64,000 nucleotides of DNA from Silvibacterium bohemicum (GCF_001006305.1 NZ_LBHJ01000003.1:1068631-1132630); one strand, 5' to 3'; counted from the stretch's first letter, positions 27,298 through 35,763 are shown. The notes: a model not told the origin generated them from the letters alone. A program made the numbers and translations.

Positions 27298-27782
27298 GTG
27301 ATCCGCGGGGACAACGTCTCCCCTCGGCGCTGGTAAAGCTGCCAACCGAGAAGGGGCAAACTGACGAGGACGAGCGGAGCGAAGAAAACGAAGACCAGCC
27401 ACCACACGCCGCTTGCCTCGGGGTCCGACCCAATTTGACTTCTGACGTATGTGCCGACGGCGATATCTACTATCGACGCAATGAGGACCAGCGCGGCAAA
27501 GATTGGACCCAGACGCGAGCGCATCCGCAGGAAGATGATGCCGGTCAAGGCGAGCACGGCTCCGCTAAGGTCACCGATCACAACCACATTCAATATTCGG
27601 TCTGAGATCGCATAACCATCTCGCTGCGCAATTGGGAGATAGAGACAAAGGTAGCGGAAAACGTGAACCCACAAAGGCGCGGTCAGCGCCTGGCGCTTGT
27701 CCAACTTCTTGAGCCAAGGAACTACATACCAAATTGCGATTAAGCTGTAGACTACGACGCTAATGAGCAGAACCTTTGCCAT
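27282..27782 (-). CDS. Integral membrane protein, unknown
   Basis: 166 residues with four predicted membrane helices (around 3-23, 66-86, 92-115 and 128-148). No family is recognised. Its last codons (PRITETEQ) lie on sequence that is a degraded duplicate of the DinB-like gene end, so the C terminus may be recent. A well-formed triple-repeat promoter lies upstream at 27899-27954, giving a 117-nt leader. Confidence 0.55.
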   Translation of the reverse strand: MAKVLLISVVVYSLIAIWYVVPWLKKLDKRQALTAPLWVHVFRYLCLYLPIAQRDGYAISDRILNVVVIGDLSGAVLALTGIIFLRMRSRLGPIFAALVLIASIVDIAVGTYVRSQIGSDPEASGVWWLVFVFFAPLVLVSLPLLGWQLYQRRGETLSPRITETEQ

Positions 27783-27898
27783 TCCGTTAAACTCCGTTGA
27801 TGCTTAAAAAATCGGCGCAAGTGCGTCCGTCTGCAATGACACTCGGCACTCTACTCGCAAAGCTAACTTTGCCGGGTGTTTGGCGATTCCTGTTCCGG

Positions 27899-27954
27899 AT
27901 TACATCCGAAGAGCGCATAGCGACACGTAAGGTTCTGTTTAGTTGTGTAAAGAC
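27899..27954 (-). promoter_or_regulatory. Triple direct-repeat promoter upstream of the 27282 membrane-protein gene
   Basis: Read on the - strand, 27954-27927 has TTTACA, TAAACA and CTTAC starting exactly 10 bases apart, with CAAC and GAAC between. Twenty-two bases further comes TGTAAT (27904-27899), one mismatch from a -10 box. The same geometry stands at 31113-31168 and 32735-32790. Ten-base-spaced direct repeats near the -35 region are typical of OmpR-family activators. Confidence 0.6.
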
Positions 27955-27991
27955 AGAACCCGTAGCTGTTTCGTGCATCCAAGTGCAGCAA

Positions 27992-28591
27992 TCACTTCGG
28001 AACGTCATTGTCCTGTTTCCACGATCCTTGGAGCTTGCGCACATAAAAAATTTTCCCGGTATGGTAGGCATTGTGCGTACTGATGTGTTCGATCGTTCGC
28101 GCAATCTGGAGAAGCGTTGAGTCGTCTGTACGCGCCACGAGCTCTTCGAGCGAATTCATGACTGCGTCCAGATCATGAACTGTCTTAGCCCATTTCGCGG
28201 GATTGAAGTCATTGAAAGTTTCGTCATTGGTATTGGGATTTTGTGTCGGCCCACCCTTGAGCTGGGCTAGAGCGTTTGCATTCCAGAACAGCAAGTGATT
28301 CACAATCATGCCCACGGAGTGATTCGCGTTCGGGTTGATCTTCCCAGAGGCATTGGTCGGAATCCATTTTGCTTGCTCGGGAGTCATATCGCTCACCGCA
28401 GTGTCGATCGGAAAAAACCATTCGGCGCTATTGTGCGTCGACCGAAGCTCGGAGAGCAGGAGTGTTCGTAAGGCGTTGTAAGAATCCGCCGTCGCTTTCT
28501 GCGTGGAAGTAGACGACCTGGACGCCGTCTGCGCTCCCAAGCCGAGTGAGCAACATGCGGTCATCAATATGATTAAGACGATTCGTTTCAT
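27992..28591 (-). CDS. Secreted DinB-fold protein
   Basis: 199 residues with a signal peptide (MKRIVLIILMTACCSLGLGA). The mature part has the DinB/YfiT four-helix pattern: LLLSELRSTHNSAEWFFP, NHSVGMIVNHLLFWN and IEHISTHNAYHTGKIFYVRK, in which the histidines of IVNH, HISTH and AYHTG would be the metal ligands. Export is unusual for this fold but common among acidobacterial paralogues. Last gene of a run of four on this strand. Confidence 0.75.
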   Translation of the reverse strand: MKRIVLIILMTACCSLGLGAQTASRSSTSTQKATADSYNALRTLLLSELRSTHNSAEWFFPIDTAVSDMTPEQAKWIPTNASGKINPNANHSVGMIVNHLLFWNANALAQLKGGPTQNPNTNDETFNDFNPAKWAKTVHDLDAVMNSLEELVARTDDSTLLQIARTIEHISTHNAYHTGKIFYVRKLQGSWKQDNDVPK

Positions 28592-28718
28592 GGTCAGCGC
28601 CCTCCTTCGTCAACATCTGTTGTTTAACTCGACTGCGGACGCCAAGCCTGCTGACTCCATGCCTGTCGATTGAGGTAAGAGACCAAGACGGCAAGGATGG
28701 GTGCCGGGCGCATGGACC

Positions 28719-29540
28719 TTACCGCTTCCGGAACTCATAGAAGAGATTCTTGAAAGGGAGGGTGTAATAGACGTTCGCGCTAGTCCTGAGTGCGTCGCTT
28801 GTGTTGTACCGAGCCGGATACCAGGCTTTGACGGCGATCTCTGAAGCAAGGAACGGTGAGACGATAGCTGGCAGCGAAGGCACAGCGCGTCCGCTCTTGG
28901 TGTAAGCGACGAGTGAGTACACGAAAGCGTGCGATATGCGGGGGAGAACTCCAGTGCATGTGCATCGGTGGTATGTGACATCCTCCTGCAGCAATTCACC
29001 GAGACCGTAGCGAATTGTTGTTCCGGCCAACTCCTGGCCGAATCGTGACGCGTAGCGTTTTGCATACCCGTCGGCACCCTCTCCCCACTCTGGAATAGCG
29101 CCGTGTGCAGGATGGTTGCCGGAGCCAACAAACCCATCCGGGGGGTAGGGCACTTTCAAGGTACGGCTCTGATCGACGCCAGCTTGGATGCCCGCGACAA
29201 CGAAGGCTCGCGGCCCAATCAAGTCGAAGAGGTACAGCTTCTCCCGTACCTTGAACGGACGATAGTTGGGAATCTGCCGTTCTGCCGGCACAGCTTGAGG
29301 TTCGGAATCTGCCTGCTGCGATGCAGAAGATGACAGGGTTTCGGAAGATGATTGCGTCAAGTTGGTCTGCAGGGCTACTTCAAACGACGGAGCATCAGGC
29401 AGAAGAGCCAGATTGGTGCTTGTCGATGTGCCGACGGTGGCCTGAGCGCTGAGTTGCGCTTCGGATCCGGACATTACGCAGACGGCAAATAGAATCGTGC
29501 ATCCGCATCTATTGCGGAGGAGAGTACGAATTGAGTTCAT
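28719..29540 (-). CDS. Secreted/outer-membrane protein of unknown function with LPDAPS motif
   Basis: 273 residues with a signal peptide ending near SEAQLSAQA, then NLALLPDAPSFE, a motif seen after the signal peptide of many acidobacterial exported proteins. A Ser/Gln-rich linker follows, then a region with KLYLFDLIGPRAFVVAGIQAG and SRFGQELAGTTIRYGLGEL. No catalytic motif is seen. It lies between the DoxX and DinB-like genes, with 55 and 127 bp gaps. Confidence 0.6.
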   Translation of the reverse strand: MNSIRTLLRNRCGCTILFAVCVMSGSEAQLSAQATVGTSTSTNLALLPDAPSFEVALQTNLTQSSSETLSSSASQQADSEPQAVPAERQIPNYRPFKVREKLYLFDLIGPRAFVVAGIQAGVDQSRTLKVPYPPDGFVGSGNHPAHGAIPEWGEGADGYAKRYASRFGQELAGTTIRYGLGELLQEDVTYHRCTCTGVLPRISHAFVYSLVAYTKSGRAVPSLPAIVSPFLASEIAVKAWYPARYNTSDALRTSANVYYTLPFKNLFYEFRKR

Positions 29541-29595
29541 TTGAACGGTGCTTCCTTTCTCAAAGAGGCTGGGGAGGGATGACTTGGAAGTGGAG

Positions 29596-30003
29596 CTATA
29601 CCGCCAGAGGCCCGTCTGCGTCCGGGTGCTGTGTCGCAGTGGGGTCGTTCAGTCGGTGATAGGTGAGATAGGAGACGGCTACCACCGTGATTGGGAGCAA
29701 GAGCTTGATGCCTTGAGCGAATCCCTGAACGCAGAAGTGGCACCAGGCGGCTCCGACGAGATCGAAGACAAACCCCGCGTAGGCCCACTCTTTTAGCCGT
29801 GGGTATGCTCTCGGCACCAACAGGGTGATTGCACCTGCAATCTTCAAAGAACCAATCAAGTTGAGGATGTATAGCGGAAAGCCGATTTCGTGAAACTTCG
29901 TGACCATCGACTGTGCGTGCAGGAGGTATAAGGTGCCTGTCATGAAAAAGACTCCACAAAATAGGCACGTACTTGCCCAGTAAGCGATCTTCAATGTCTT
30001 CAT
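29596..30003 (-). CDS. DoxX-like membrane protein
   Basis: 135 residues from the ATG at 30003, preceded by AGAAGGAAACAA; an earlier ATG at 30018 is open. Four membrane helices with the DoxX look: WASTCLFCGVFFMTGTLYLL, GFPLYILNLIGSLKIAGAITLL, WAYAGFVFDLVGAAWCH and LLLPITVVAVSYLTYH. DoxX-family proteins take part in thiol/oxidative-stress or quinone-linked processes; its role here is unknown. Second gene of the probable operon behind the MBL gene at 30073. Confidence 0.75.
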   Translation of the reverse strand: MKTLKIAYWASTCLFCGVFFMTGTLYLLHAQSMVTKFHEIGFPLYILNLIGSLKIAGAITLLVPRAYPRLKEWAYAGFVFDLVGAAWCHFCVQGFAQGIKLLLPITVVAVSYLTYHRLNDPTATQHPDADGPLAV

Positions 30004-30072
30004 TTGTTTCCTTCTCAAGGAACGTGAGGCAATGGGTTGAGGTGCTGTCTTACAGTGATTTGGGTTAGGGCT

Positions 30073-31062
30073 TTAGCGAGGTGCTTTGACTTCGGCGTAG
30101 AGAGCCGAAATGAAACGATCTGCGCTGTTTCCCAAAGCGGCGGGAAGTGGGTCGGTTCCGCCGGGCACCTTCGCGTCATATGGCTTTGTGAGTTTGGCGG
30201 CCAGCACTTCTTGCAACGAGCTGCCGTTCGCTGCCATCTGCTGAACCTTCGAACGAACATCAACAATCATTTCTCGGTAGGCTTTGACGTCCGCAAGTGT
30301 GGGCAACGACCCATGTCCAGGGACGAGCTTCGTATCTGCGTCGGCTGTACGCAGCAATAAGTCGATGGATTCAAGGGTTCCCTTGAACGATGCGCCACGA
30401 GTTGCGTCTACAAACGGGTAACCGTAATTACGGTAAAAGTCGCCAATCATGATGACGTTGGCTGTCTCGAAGCGAACCATCGTGTCGCCGTTCGTGTGAC
30501 CTGACGGGAGGGGGATGAGATCGACCGTCTCTCCATCGAAATGAATCTTCATTGGAGTGTCGCTTCCGTAAGTCACAACAGGCAGGCGTGCCGAATCAAT
30601 CCAGGATGCCGCATCCCCAATCGCTGTGAGAACAGGTGGAGGAGGGGGAGTGACGAGGGCTTGTCTCGTTTCTTCACGAGCGAAAATGAGCGCCCCAAGC
30701 TTCGCAAAGTTGGGATTTCCGCCCGTGTGGTCAGGATGATAGTGCATGTCAACCAGGAACCGGATGGGCCCTGGATTGATTTGCTTGATCGCATCAGCGA
30801 GTTTGTTGGAAAGGGGTGCATAGCTCGCATCCACCATCAACACCCCTTCAGGCTCGACCAAGATACCGACACGACCGCCTGCAGCCTCAGGATGTCCAGC
30901 ATCCGCGCCGGCCGAGCCAGTCAGGATATAGACACTCGGAGCAAGCTGCTGTGGGATGAATTGAACTTTGGCGTAATTGATTCCCGGTCCTTGCCCAACG
31001 GCCATTGCGGTAATCATCACCGCTGCCAACGCCATAGCCACGTTTCTAAAAGCCACCTTCAT
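30073..31062 (-). CDS. Secreted metallo-beta-lactamase-fold hydrolase, paralogue 1
   Basis: 329 residues from the ATG at 31062, with AAAGGAG ten bases upstream; an ATG at 31098 is also open. A signal peptide (VAMALAAVMITAMAVGQG) precedes an MBL domain with the zinc site HYHPDHTGG, GHTNGDTMV, GDFYRNYGY and PGHGS. Similar proteins are annotated as quinoprotein-relay or cyclase-like hydrolases; the substrate is unknown. It heads a run MBL-DoxX-LPDAPS protein-DinB and has the triple-repeat promoter 79 bp upstream. Confidence 0.85.
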   Translation of the reverse strand: MKVAFRNVAMALAAVMITAMAVGQGPGINYAKVQFIPQQLAPSVYILTGSAGADAGHPEAAGGRVGILVEPEGVLMVDASYAPLSNKLADAIKQINPGPIRFLVDMHYHPDHTGGNPNFAKLGALIFAREETRQALVTPPPPPVLTAIGDAASWIDSARLPVVTYGSDTPMKIHFDGETVDLIPLPSGHTNGDTMVRFETANVIMIGDFYRNYGYPFVDATRGASFKGTLESIDLLLRTADADTKLVPGHGSLPTLADVKAYREMIVDVRSKVQQMAANGSSLQEVLAAKLTKPYDAKVPGGTDPLPAALGNSADRFISALYAEVKAPR

Positions 31063-31112
31063 GCTGTTCTTGCTCCTTTGACCGAGCGCACAGCGCAATC
31101 AATCTGAATTTG

Positions 31113-31168
31113 ATTACAGCTTGCTTCGAAGATCTGTTTCGTAAGCTTGTGTGTAGTTAGGTAAAGCT
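31113..31168 (-). promoter_or_regulatory. Triple direct-repeat promoter of MBL paralogue 1
   Basis: On the - strand from 31168: TTTACC, TACACA and CTTAC at 10-base spacing, then 22 bases, then TGTAAT (31118-31113). The -10-like box is about 50 bases before the ATG. Confidence 0.65.
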
Positions 31169-31695
31169 CGAATGCGTTCAAGGTCTCTTGCTGTCTTGCC
31201 TCTAAATTCGTCACAAATAGCTTCGTTTCTTGGGCGAAGGGGAGACCACAAGAAACACGAAGAGACTTGAGCCACTTAGGCTAGATGGGGGCTTGTAAGG
31301 GACGCACCCAATGGGCGCTCTGGGAAGATGCACGGTGTTGGCACTCAACGACGACTCTTTACAGTGCGGGACTTTGATGGCACAAGTGCATTTGCTCAAG
31401 GGACAAGAGCAACCACTCGTCTTGCGCGGATCCGACCAACTGAAAGCATCGGAGGCAAAGAGACTCCAGACTCGATACCATCTGCGATCAAGCGGTGTTT
31501 AGACCGTCGCAAGTTCAGTTGGGTGTCGTTATCGTCTGCCCGGAGACCAAGACGCGAATCAAACGGATTCGATGTATTCATCGAGCCACCTCAATACATC
31601 GCAACCATTCCATGGGTTTCACAATCCAGTCAGCAATTTGGTGAGTCTGAATTCATGCTTGTTCAACCCGAGAAGGCTGTTTGTGTCGAAGCGAA
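31169..31695. other. Gap between the two MBL paralogues
   Basis: No gene is recognised. A short segment near 31455-31490 (ACTCGATACCATCTGCG) resembles one near 32907-32925 (ACTCGACACCATCTGCG), so part of the upstream region may have been duplicated with the MBL gene. Several open frames exist on both strands, none with family signals. Confidence 0.3.
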
Positions 31696-32685
31696 TTACT
31701 TTCCTGACTTCAACTCTGTGTACAACGAGGATACAAACCGGTCTGCGCTTGTTCCTACGCCAATTGGCAAAGGCGTGGCTCCGCCGGGTACCTTAGAGTC
31801 GTAGCGGACGGTAAGTTTGGCCGCAAGAACCTCCTGTATGCTCTTGCCTTCCCGGATCATCTGAAGAATCCGTGACTGAACATCCAGAATCATGTCCCGG
31901 TAGGCTTCAACGTCGGATCGCGTGGTTACCGTGCCGTGGCCAGGAAGAAGCTTCGTGTTCGGGCCGGCATTCTGAAGCAGGACGTCGACCGCCTCTAACA
32001 CTCCTTTGAAGGAGCCGCCCCGTGTCACATCGATGAATGGATATCCGTAATTGCGGTAGAAGTCACCGACCATGATAATGTCGGCCTTCTCGAACCGGAC
32101 CATCGTGTCTCCGTCTGTATGGGCAGCCCGAAGTGGAATCAGGTCGATAGTGTCCCCATCGAAGTAGATCTTCACCGGCGAACCCGGACCGTAAGTCACG
32201 GTGGGAAGACGGGCAGGGTCGGTGAAAGAGGCAGCCTTTCCGATGACAGCGAGGGTTGCTGGCGGAAGAGGCTGCATGAGCGCATCACGAACCTCTTCGC
32301 GTGCAAAGAGGAGTGCTCCCGTTTTCACGAAGCTCGGGTTACCCCCTGTGTGGTCCGGGTGGTAGTGCGTGTCCACCAAAAAACGGACTGGGCCGGGATT
32401 GACCTCTTTGATGGCGTCCGCGACTTTGTCCGACAACGGAAGGTATGTCGCATCGACCAAAAGCACTCCCTCGGAACCCACCAGCACGCCGATGCGCCCG
32501 CCCGCCGCTTCAGGATGACCCGGATCGAGATTCGGGGAACCCGTAAAGGTATAGAAGTTCGGTGCGAGCTGTTGGGAGATAATTTGGATCTTGTCGTAGT
32601 CAATGTTCGGCCCTTGAGCCAGCGCTAGGGAAGTGATGCTGATCCCTGAGATGGCAAGAGCGATTGCTTTGAAAGTCGTCCTCAT
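31696..32685 (-). CDS. Secreted metallo-beta-lactamase-fold hydrolase, paralogue 2
   Basis: 329 residues, a tandem paralogue of the gene at 30073 that aligns along its full length: signal peptide ISGISITSLALAQG, zinc motif HYHPDHTGG, AHTDGDTMV, GDFYRNYGY and PGHGT, with the same end (SADRFVSSLYTELK). Both keep all visible zinc ligands, so both are probably active. It stands apart from paralogue 1 and has its own triple-repeat promoter 78 bp before the ATG. Confidence 0.85.
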   Translation of the reverse strand: MRTTFKAIALAISGISITSLALAQGPNIDYDKIQIISQQLAPNFYTFTGSPNLDPGHPEAAGGRIGVLVGSEGVLLVDATYLPLSDKVADAIKEVNPGPVRFLVDTHYHPDHTGGNPSFVKTGALLFAREEVRDALMQPLPPATLAVIGKAASFTDPARLPTVTYGPGSPVKIYFDGDTIDLIPLRAAHTDGDTMVRFEKADIIMVGDFYRNYGYPFIDVTRGGSFKGVLEAVDVLLQNAGPNTKLLPGHGTVTTRSDVEAYRDMILDVQSRILQMIREGKSIQEVLAAKLTVRYDSKVPGGATPLPIGVGTSADRFVSSLYTELKSGK

Positions 32686-32734
32686 CGCGTATCACGCCTT
32701 CCGGAAATTCTCTTTTTTGTTCGAACTCGGATTC

Positions 32735-32790
32735 ATTACAATCTTCGGCCGAGACGCGGTAGGTAAGGTTATGTGTTGTTTGGTAAAGAC
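32735..32790 (-). promoter_or_regulatory. Triple direct-repeat promoter of MBL paralogue 2
   Basis: On the - strand from 32790: TTTACC, AACACA and CTTAC at 10-base spacing, with AAC in each of the two gaps; 22 bases later TGTAAT (32740-32735). The ATG is 50 bases beyond the -10-like box, as for paralogue 1. Confidence 0.65.
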
Positions 32791-33077
32791 GACGCGTAAC
32801 CGCTTCTCCGGCTTACACGCCCGAACAGGCATGAGCCTCTTCGAATATCTGAAGAATCAACTCAGCTTGAGCGACTGCTATTGAGGAGACGCATCCGATG
32901 CAGGTCGACTCGACACCATCTGCGTTCGGAGAGCACTCGAAATCGAGCAGAAACGGGATCTCCCCGATCCGCGCACTGCTAGCCGGTTCTAAAATGTCGA
33001 GTAAGTAAGAGGGCGAGATTGAGGGCTGTGCAAGCATCGGTATAGTGCAAGATAATCGCCGATGTGCGGAACCCTTT

Positions 33078-33105
33078 GTAAGGGAATGTTTCGATGGGTA
33101 AAGAT
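33078..33105 (-). promoter_or_regulatory. Further triple direct-repeat site just after the histidine kinase gene
   Basis: On the - strand: TTTACC, GAAACA and CTTAC at 10-base spacing, two bases beyond the kinase stop. No good -10 is found 22 bases on (TTATCT). The 290 bp between this site and the MBL-2 promoter hold no recognised gene; it may be a distal binding site or serve a small untranslated RNA. Confidence 0.45.
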
Positions 33106-33106
33106 G

Positions 33107-34480
33107 TCAGGCTGACTGCAGAGATAACGGCAAGCGGATCGTGACGAGAAGCCCGCATCCTATCGCGTTCGAGGCTTCGATAGTGCCGCCGTGAAGACGT
33201 ATCACCCGATCTGTGATGGAAAGGCCAAGCCCGACCCCGTTCTCGTCTTTCCGGTCTGCATCGATCACGCGATAAAACGGCTCGAAGATGTTTGCAAGTT
33301 CGTTTTCCGGAACTCCCTCTCCGTGATCGCGCACCGTAATAATCGCGTTCGCACGGTCGGTCTTGGTCGGTCCATCGAGCTGTATGTCTACCGAAGTGTT
33401 TGGCTCGGTGTGACGAACCGCGTTCCTGACAACGTTTTCGATCGCACTGCGGAGAAGGCTATAGTCGCCGTTCATCGAGATGTCGCAGGTGTTGACGACC
33501 CTAACTGTCCCTCCATTTCTCTGGGCTTCAAAGTCCGCATCCGACGCGATGCTCCGCACTAGGTCGCTCAAAGCCAGGGGAACGGGGTTCAGCAAAGTCG
33601 ATGCATTTTCCAGTTTTGTCACGGTGAGAAGACGCCCGATCATTTCATTGAGACGCTCGGTGTCTAGTTCTATTCTGTCAAGGGCTGAATCTTCACCTAC
33701 ACGGTTGCGTAAGAGATCCAAAGCCACATTCATACGCGTAAGCGGGGACCTTAATTCGTGGGACACGTCGTACAAGAGTTGGCGTTGACGTGAGATTACC
33801 CGTTGATTTGTATCGGCCATACGATTGAAGTCAAGGACGAGATCGCCGAGTTCGTCTTTCCGCTGTGTGAGCCGCGCATCCGCACGCACTCCCAAATCTC
33901 CTGCTGTGATTCGCAGTGCCGCCGCTCGAAGATTCAGAATTGGCCCAGTAAGAAATTGAGCAAGAACGTAGCAAACGATGGCCGACATCAAAAACGCCAA
34001 TGCGCTTCGAATGACAAGAGCAGATACGTTTGTTTGCAGCATGGCGCGAGGGCCCACAGGCAGCTCAGTCGCAAAGATGTATGGGAGCCCGGTCTGACTC
34101 GTGACTCGCAGCCCCATGCGCATCATGTTGTTCGGCATTGAATATTCCGAGGTCTCACCTCGGATGACTCCATTGATGACGCCTTCAAAAGATTCGCATT
34201 GATCGCCTGCAGCTGGCTTGCCATTCAATTCGAAAAGGCACGATCTCATGCGCACATCCTGTGAAAGCTTCCTCATGTAGTCGGTGCCCGACCCGCTCCC
34301 TTGCTGCTGGGTAATGTTGGCCGCAGCGGTTCCAAAGTATCGAACGGTATCGACCAGACCCTCATGATCCTGGGGACGAATCTGCCGGTTCTGAAACATC
34401 ACGACGCCAAGAAGCGTGAGTCCTGTGATGATGGCTGTCGCCCAGAACCAAAGGAAGATTTTTAGAAAAAGACGTGTCAT
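33107..34480 (-). CDS. Sensor histidine kinase with HAMP domain (EnvZ/CpxA-like)
   Basis: 457 residues. Membrane helices at about 4-28 and 155-178 enclose a periplasmic sensor of some 125 residues with two cysteines (C81, C95). HAMP follows at about 178-230, then the dimerisation helix YDVSHELRSPLTRM with phospho-acceptor H241 and the ATPase part with ENVVRNAVRHT, VRDHGEGVP, FEPFYR and GVGLGLSI. All kinase boxes are intact. The start overlaps the regulator stop by four bases. It probably drives the adjacent regulator in response to an envelope signal. Confidence 0.92.
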   Translation of the reverse strand: MTRLFLKIFLWFWATAIITGLTLLGVVMFQNRQIRPQDHEGLVDTVRYFGTAAANITQQQGSGSGTDYMRKLSQDVRMRSCLFELNGKPAAGDQCESFEGVINGVIRGETSEYSMPNNMMRMGLRVTSQTGLPYIFATELPVGPRAMLQTNVSALVIRSALAFLMSAIVCYVLAQFLTGPILNLRAAALRITAGDLGVRADARLTQRKDELGDLVLDFNRMADTNQRVISRQRQLLYDVSHELRSPLTRMNVALDLLRNRVGEDSALDRIELDTERLNEMIGRLLTVTKLENASTLLNPVPLALSDLVRSIASDADFEAQRNGGTVRVVNTCDISMNGDYSLLRSAIENVVRNAVRHTEPNTSVDIQLDGPTKTDRANAIITVRDHGEGVPENELANIFEPFYRVIDADRKDENGVGLGLSITDRVIRLHGGTIEASNAIGCGLLVTIRLPLSLQSA

Positions 34481-35175
34481 AGGTTTTCTGCGCTTTGTCG
34501 TGGGGTCAGCAGATACCCAGTCCCACGGACTGTCTTGATTCGCTCGACACCTCGATTGGTGCTTAGCTTCTTTCTGAGGTTGCTGATGTGGACATCAACA
34601 GTCCTGTCTGCGAATCCAAGGCTGCGTCCCATCGCGGCATCGGTCAGGAAATCGCGGGATAGCACCCGCCCCATGTGGCGCACGAGGACTTCAAGGAGTG
34701 CGAACTCTACCGTTGTGAGTTGAAGTTGTTTACCTTGGAAGTGAGCTTCGCGCTGTTGGGTGTCGATCGTAATGTCTTCGGCTTCGATCCGGTTAGGTGC
34801 TCCTCCGCGCTCTTCGACGCGGCGAAGGATCGCCCGGATTCGCGCTATGAGTTCCCGAGGGTTGAACGGCTTGGGAAGGTAATCGTCAGCTCCGAGCTCT
34901 AGACCTAAGATGCGGTCTATGTCGTCGCCCTTCGCTGTCAGCATCAGGACAGGAACCGCCGACTTCGTGCGAAGAGACTTCAGCACTTCCATACCGCCCA
35001 TACGTGGCATCATGATGTCGAGAATGACAAGAGCGTAACTTCCAGAATTGGCCAGTTCGAGGCCTTTCTTGCCGTCAAGCGCAGCGTCAAGAATGAATCC
35101 TTCCGCTAACATCCGTTCGGCGAGGAGGCCCGCAAGCGCACGGTCGTCGTCGATAATAAGCAGCTTGCTCATCAC
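34477..35175 (-). CDS. OmpR-family response regulator
   Basis: 232 residues. The receiver domain has the acidic pair IDDDRA at 8-13, phospho-acceptor D53 in ILDIMMPRMGG, T80 in LMLTAKGDD and K102 in LPKPFNP. The winged helix from about 135 has VEFALLEVLVRHMGRVLSRD, RSLGFADRTVDVHISNLRKKL and KTVRGTGYLL. It is coupled to the kinase gene. The 10-base-spaced direct repeats at neighbouring promoters fit binding by this class of regulator. Confidence 0.93.
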   Translation of the reverse strand: MMSKLLIIDDDRALAGLLAERMLAEGFILDAALDGKKGLELANSGSYALVILDIMMPRMGGMEVLKSLRTKSAVPVLMLTAKGDDIDRILGLELGADDYLPKPFNPRELIARIRAILRRVEERGGAPNRIEAEDITIDTQQREAHFQGKQLQLTTVEFALLEVLVRHMGRVLSRDFLTDAAMGRSLGFADRTVDVHISNLRKKLSTNRGVERIKTVRGTGYLLTPRQSAENL

Positions 35176-35222
35176 TATCTCTCTAGCTATCGTAGGACGT
35201 TTTGAATCCTCTGGGCGCGGTC

Positions 35223-35240
35223 TTTACATACATTTACATT
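35223..35240 (+). promoter_or_regulatory. Half site of the triple-repeat motif upstream of the regulator gene
   Basis: TTTACA occurs at 35223 and 35233, exactly 10 bases apart, with the flanking GTC as in the other sites; the third repeat is missing. It reads on the + strand, opposite to the regulator gene whose start is 48 bases away, so autoregulation is possible but less certain. Confidence 0.4.
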
Positions 35241-35580
35241 GCCTCCAATGGGAGCCGGCTCATTAGTAAGGGCCGAATAGGTCTAACCAGTGGACGGCAT
35301 CGAGTTGCGTCGGCATATCAGTTCTGCACTTGTAGGTAAGCGCGAGAACGCTCGACGACATCTCTTTGTGCCTATCCAGCTTCATTCGATCAGAGTGGAG
35401 CGCACGAGCGTGGCTGCTCTGTAGGGAGATGACGATAGGTTGTCGTCATGACTGCGATCCCGCTCACAGAAAGTCGCGGAGTGCTGGTGACAGATACCGA
35501 TCTTCAGCCCTCAATCGACTAAGGCTAAGGCGTCCTGCCGTTGATGTATCCCGATAAACGCCGACCGCGTTAATTAGCTT
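35241..35580. other. Non-coding stretch before the island repeat
   Basis: No reading frame with family signals and no strong hairpin are seen. It separates the two-component system from the second copy of the 112-bp repeat. Confidence 0.3.
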
Positions 35581-35694
35581 CTTCAGCACCCGTCGGCACC
35601 TTCGCGTTTCGAAAGAATCTCGGCATCCGCCGCCGTTTCTGACACTTGAACTTTTGAAGGTTGCCGACCTCTGCCGAACCCCGGCAGAGGTCGG
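35581..35694 (+). repeat. 112-bp direct repeat ending in an att-core hairpin, copy 2
   Basis: It runs from CTTCAGCACCCG to a strong hairpin, CCGACCTCTGCC (35664-35675) with GGCAGAGGTCGG (35683-35694), a 12-bp perfect stem. GACCTCTGCCG is identical to the core of the tRNA-Asp att sites at 16009 and 39632. Copy 1 is at 23984-24095. Confidence 0.65.
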
Positions 35695-35763
35695 TAACTA
35701 TCTGATTCTTAGATGTTTACAAATGATGGCGCGAAAGCCAAGATAAGAACGTGCCGCAAAATA

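Noticed and set aside
30073-32685. MBL-fold proteins taken as antibiotic beta-lactamases
   Set aside because: The zinc motif alone is shared by many hydrolases; the GDFYRNYGY-type motifs belong to another branch and no resistance context is seen.
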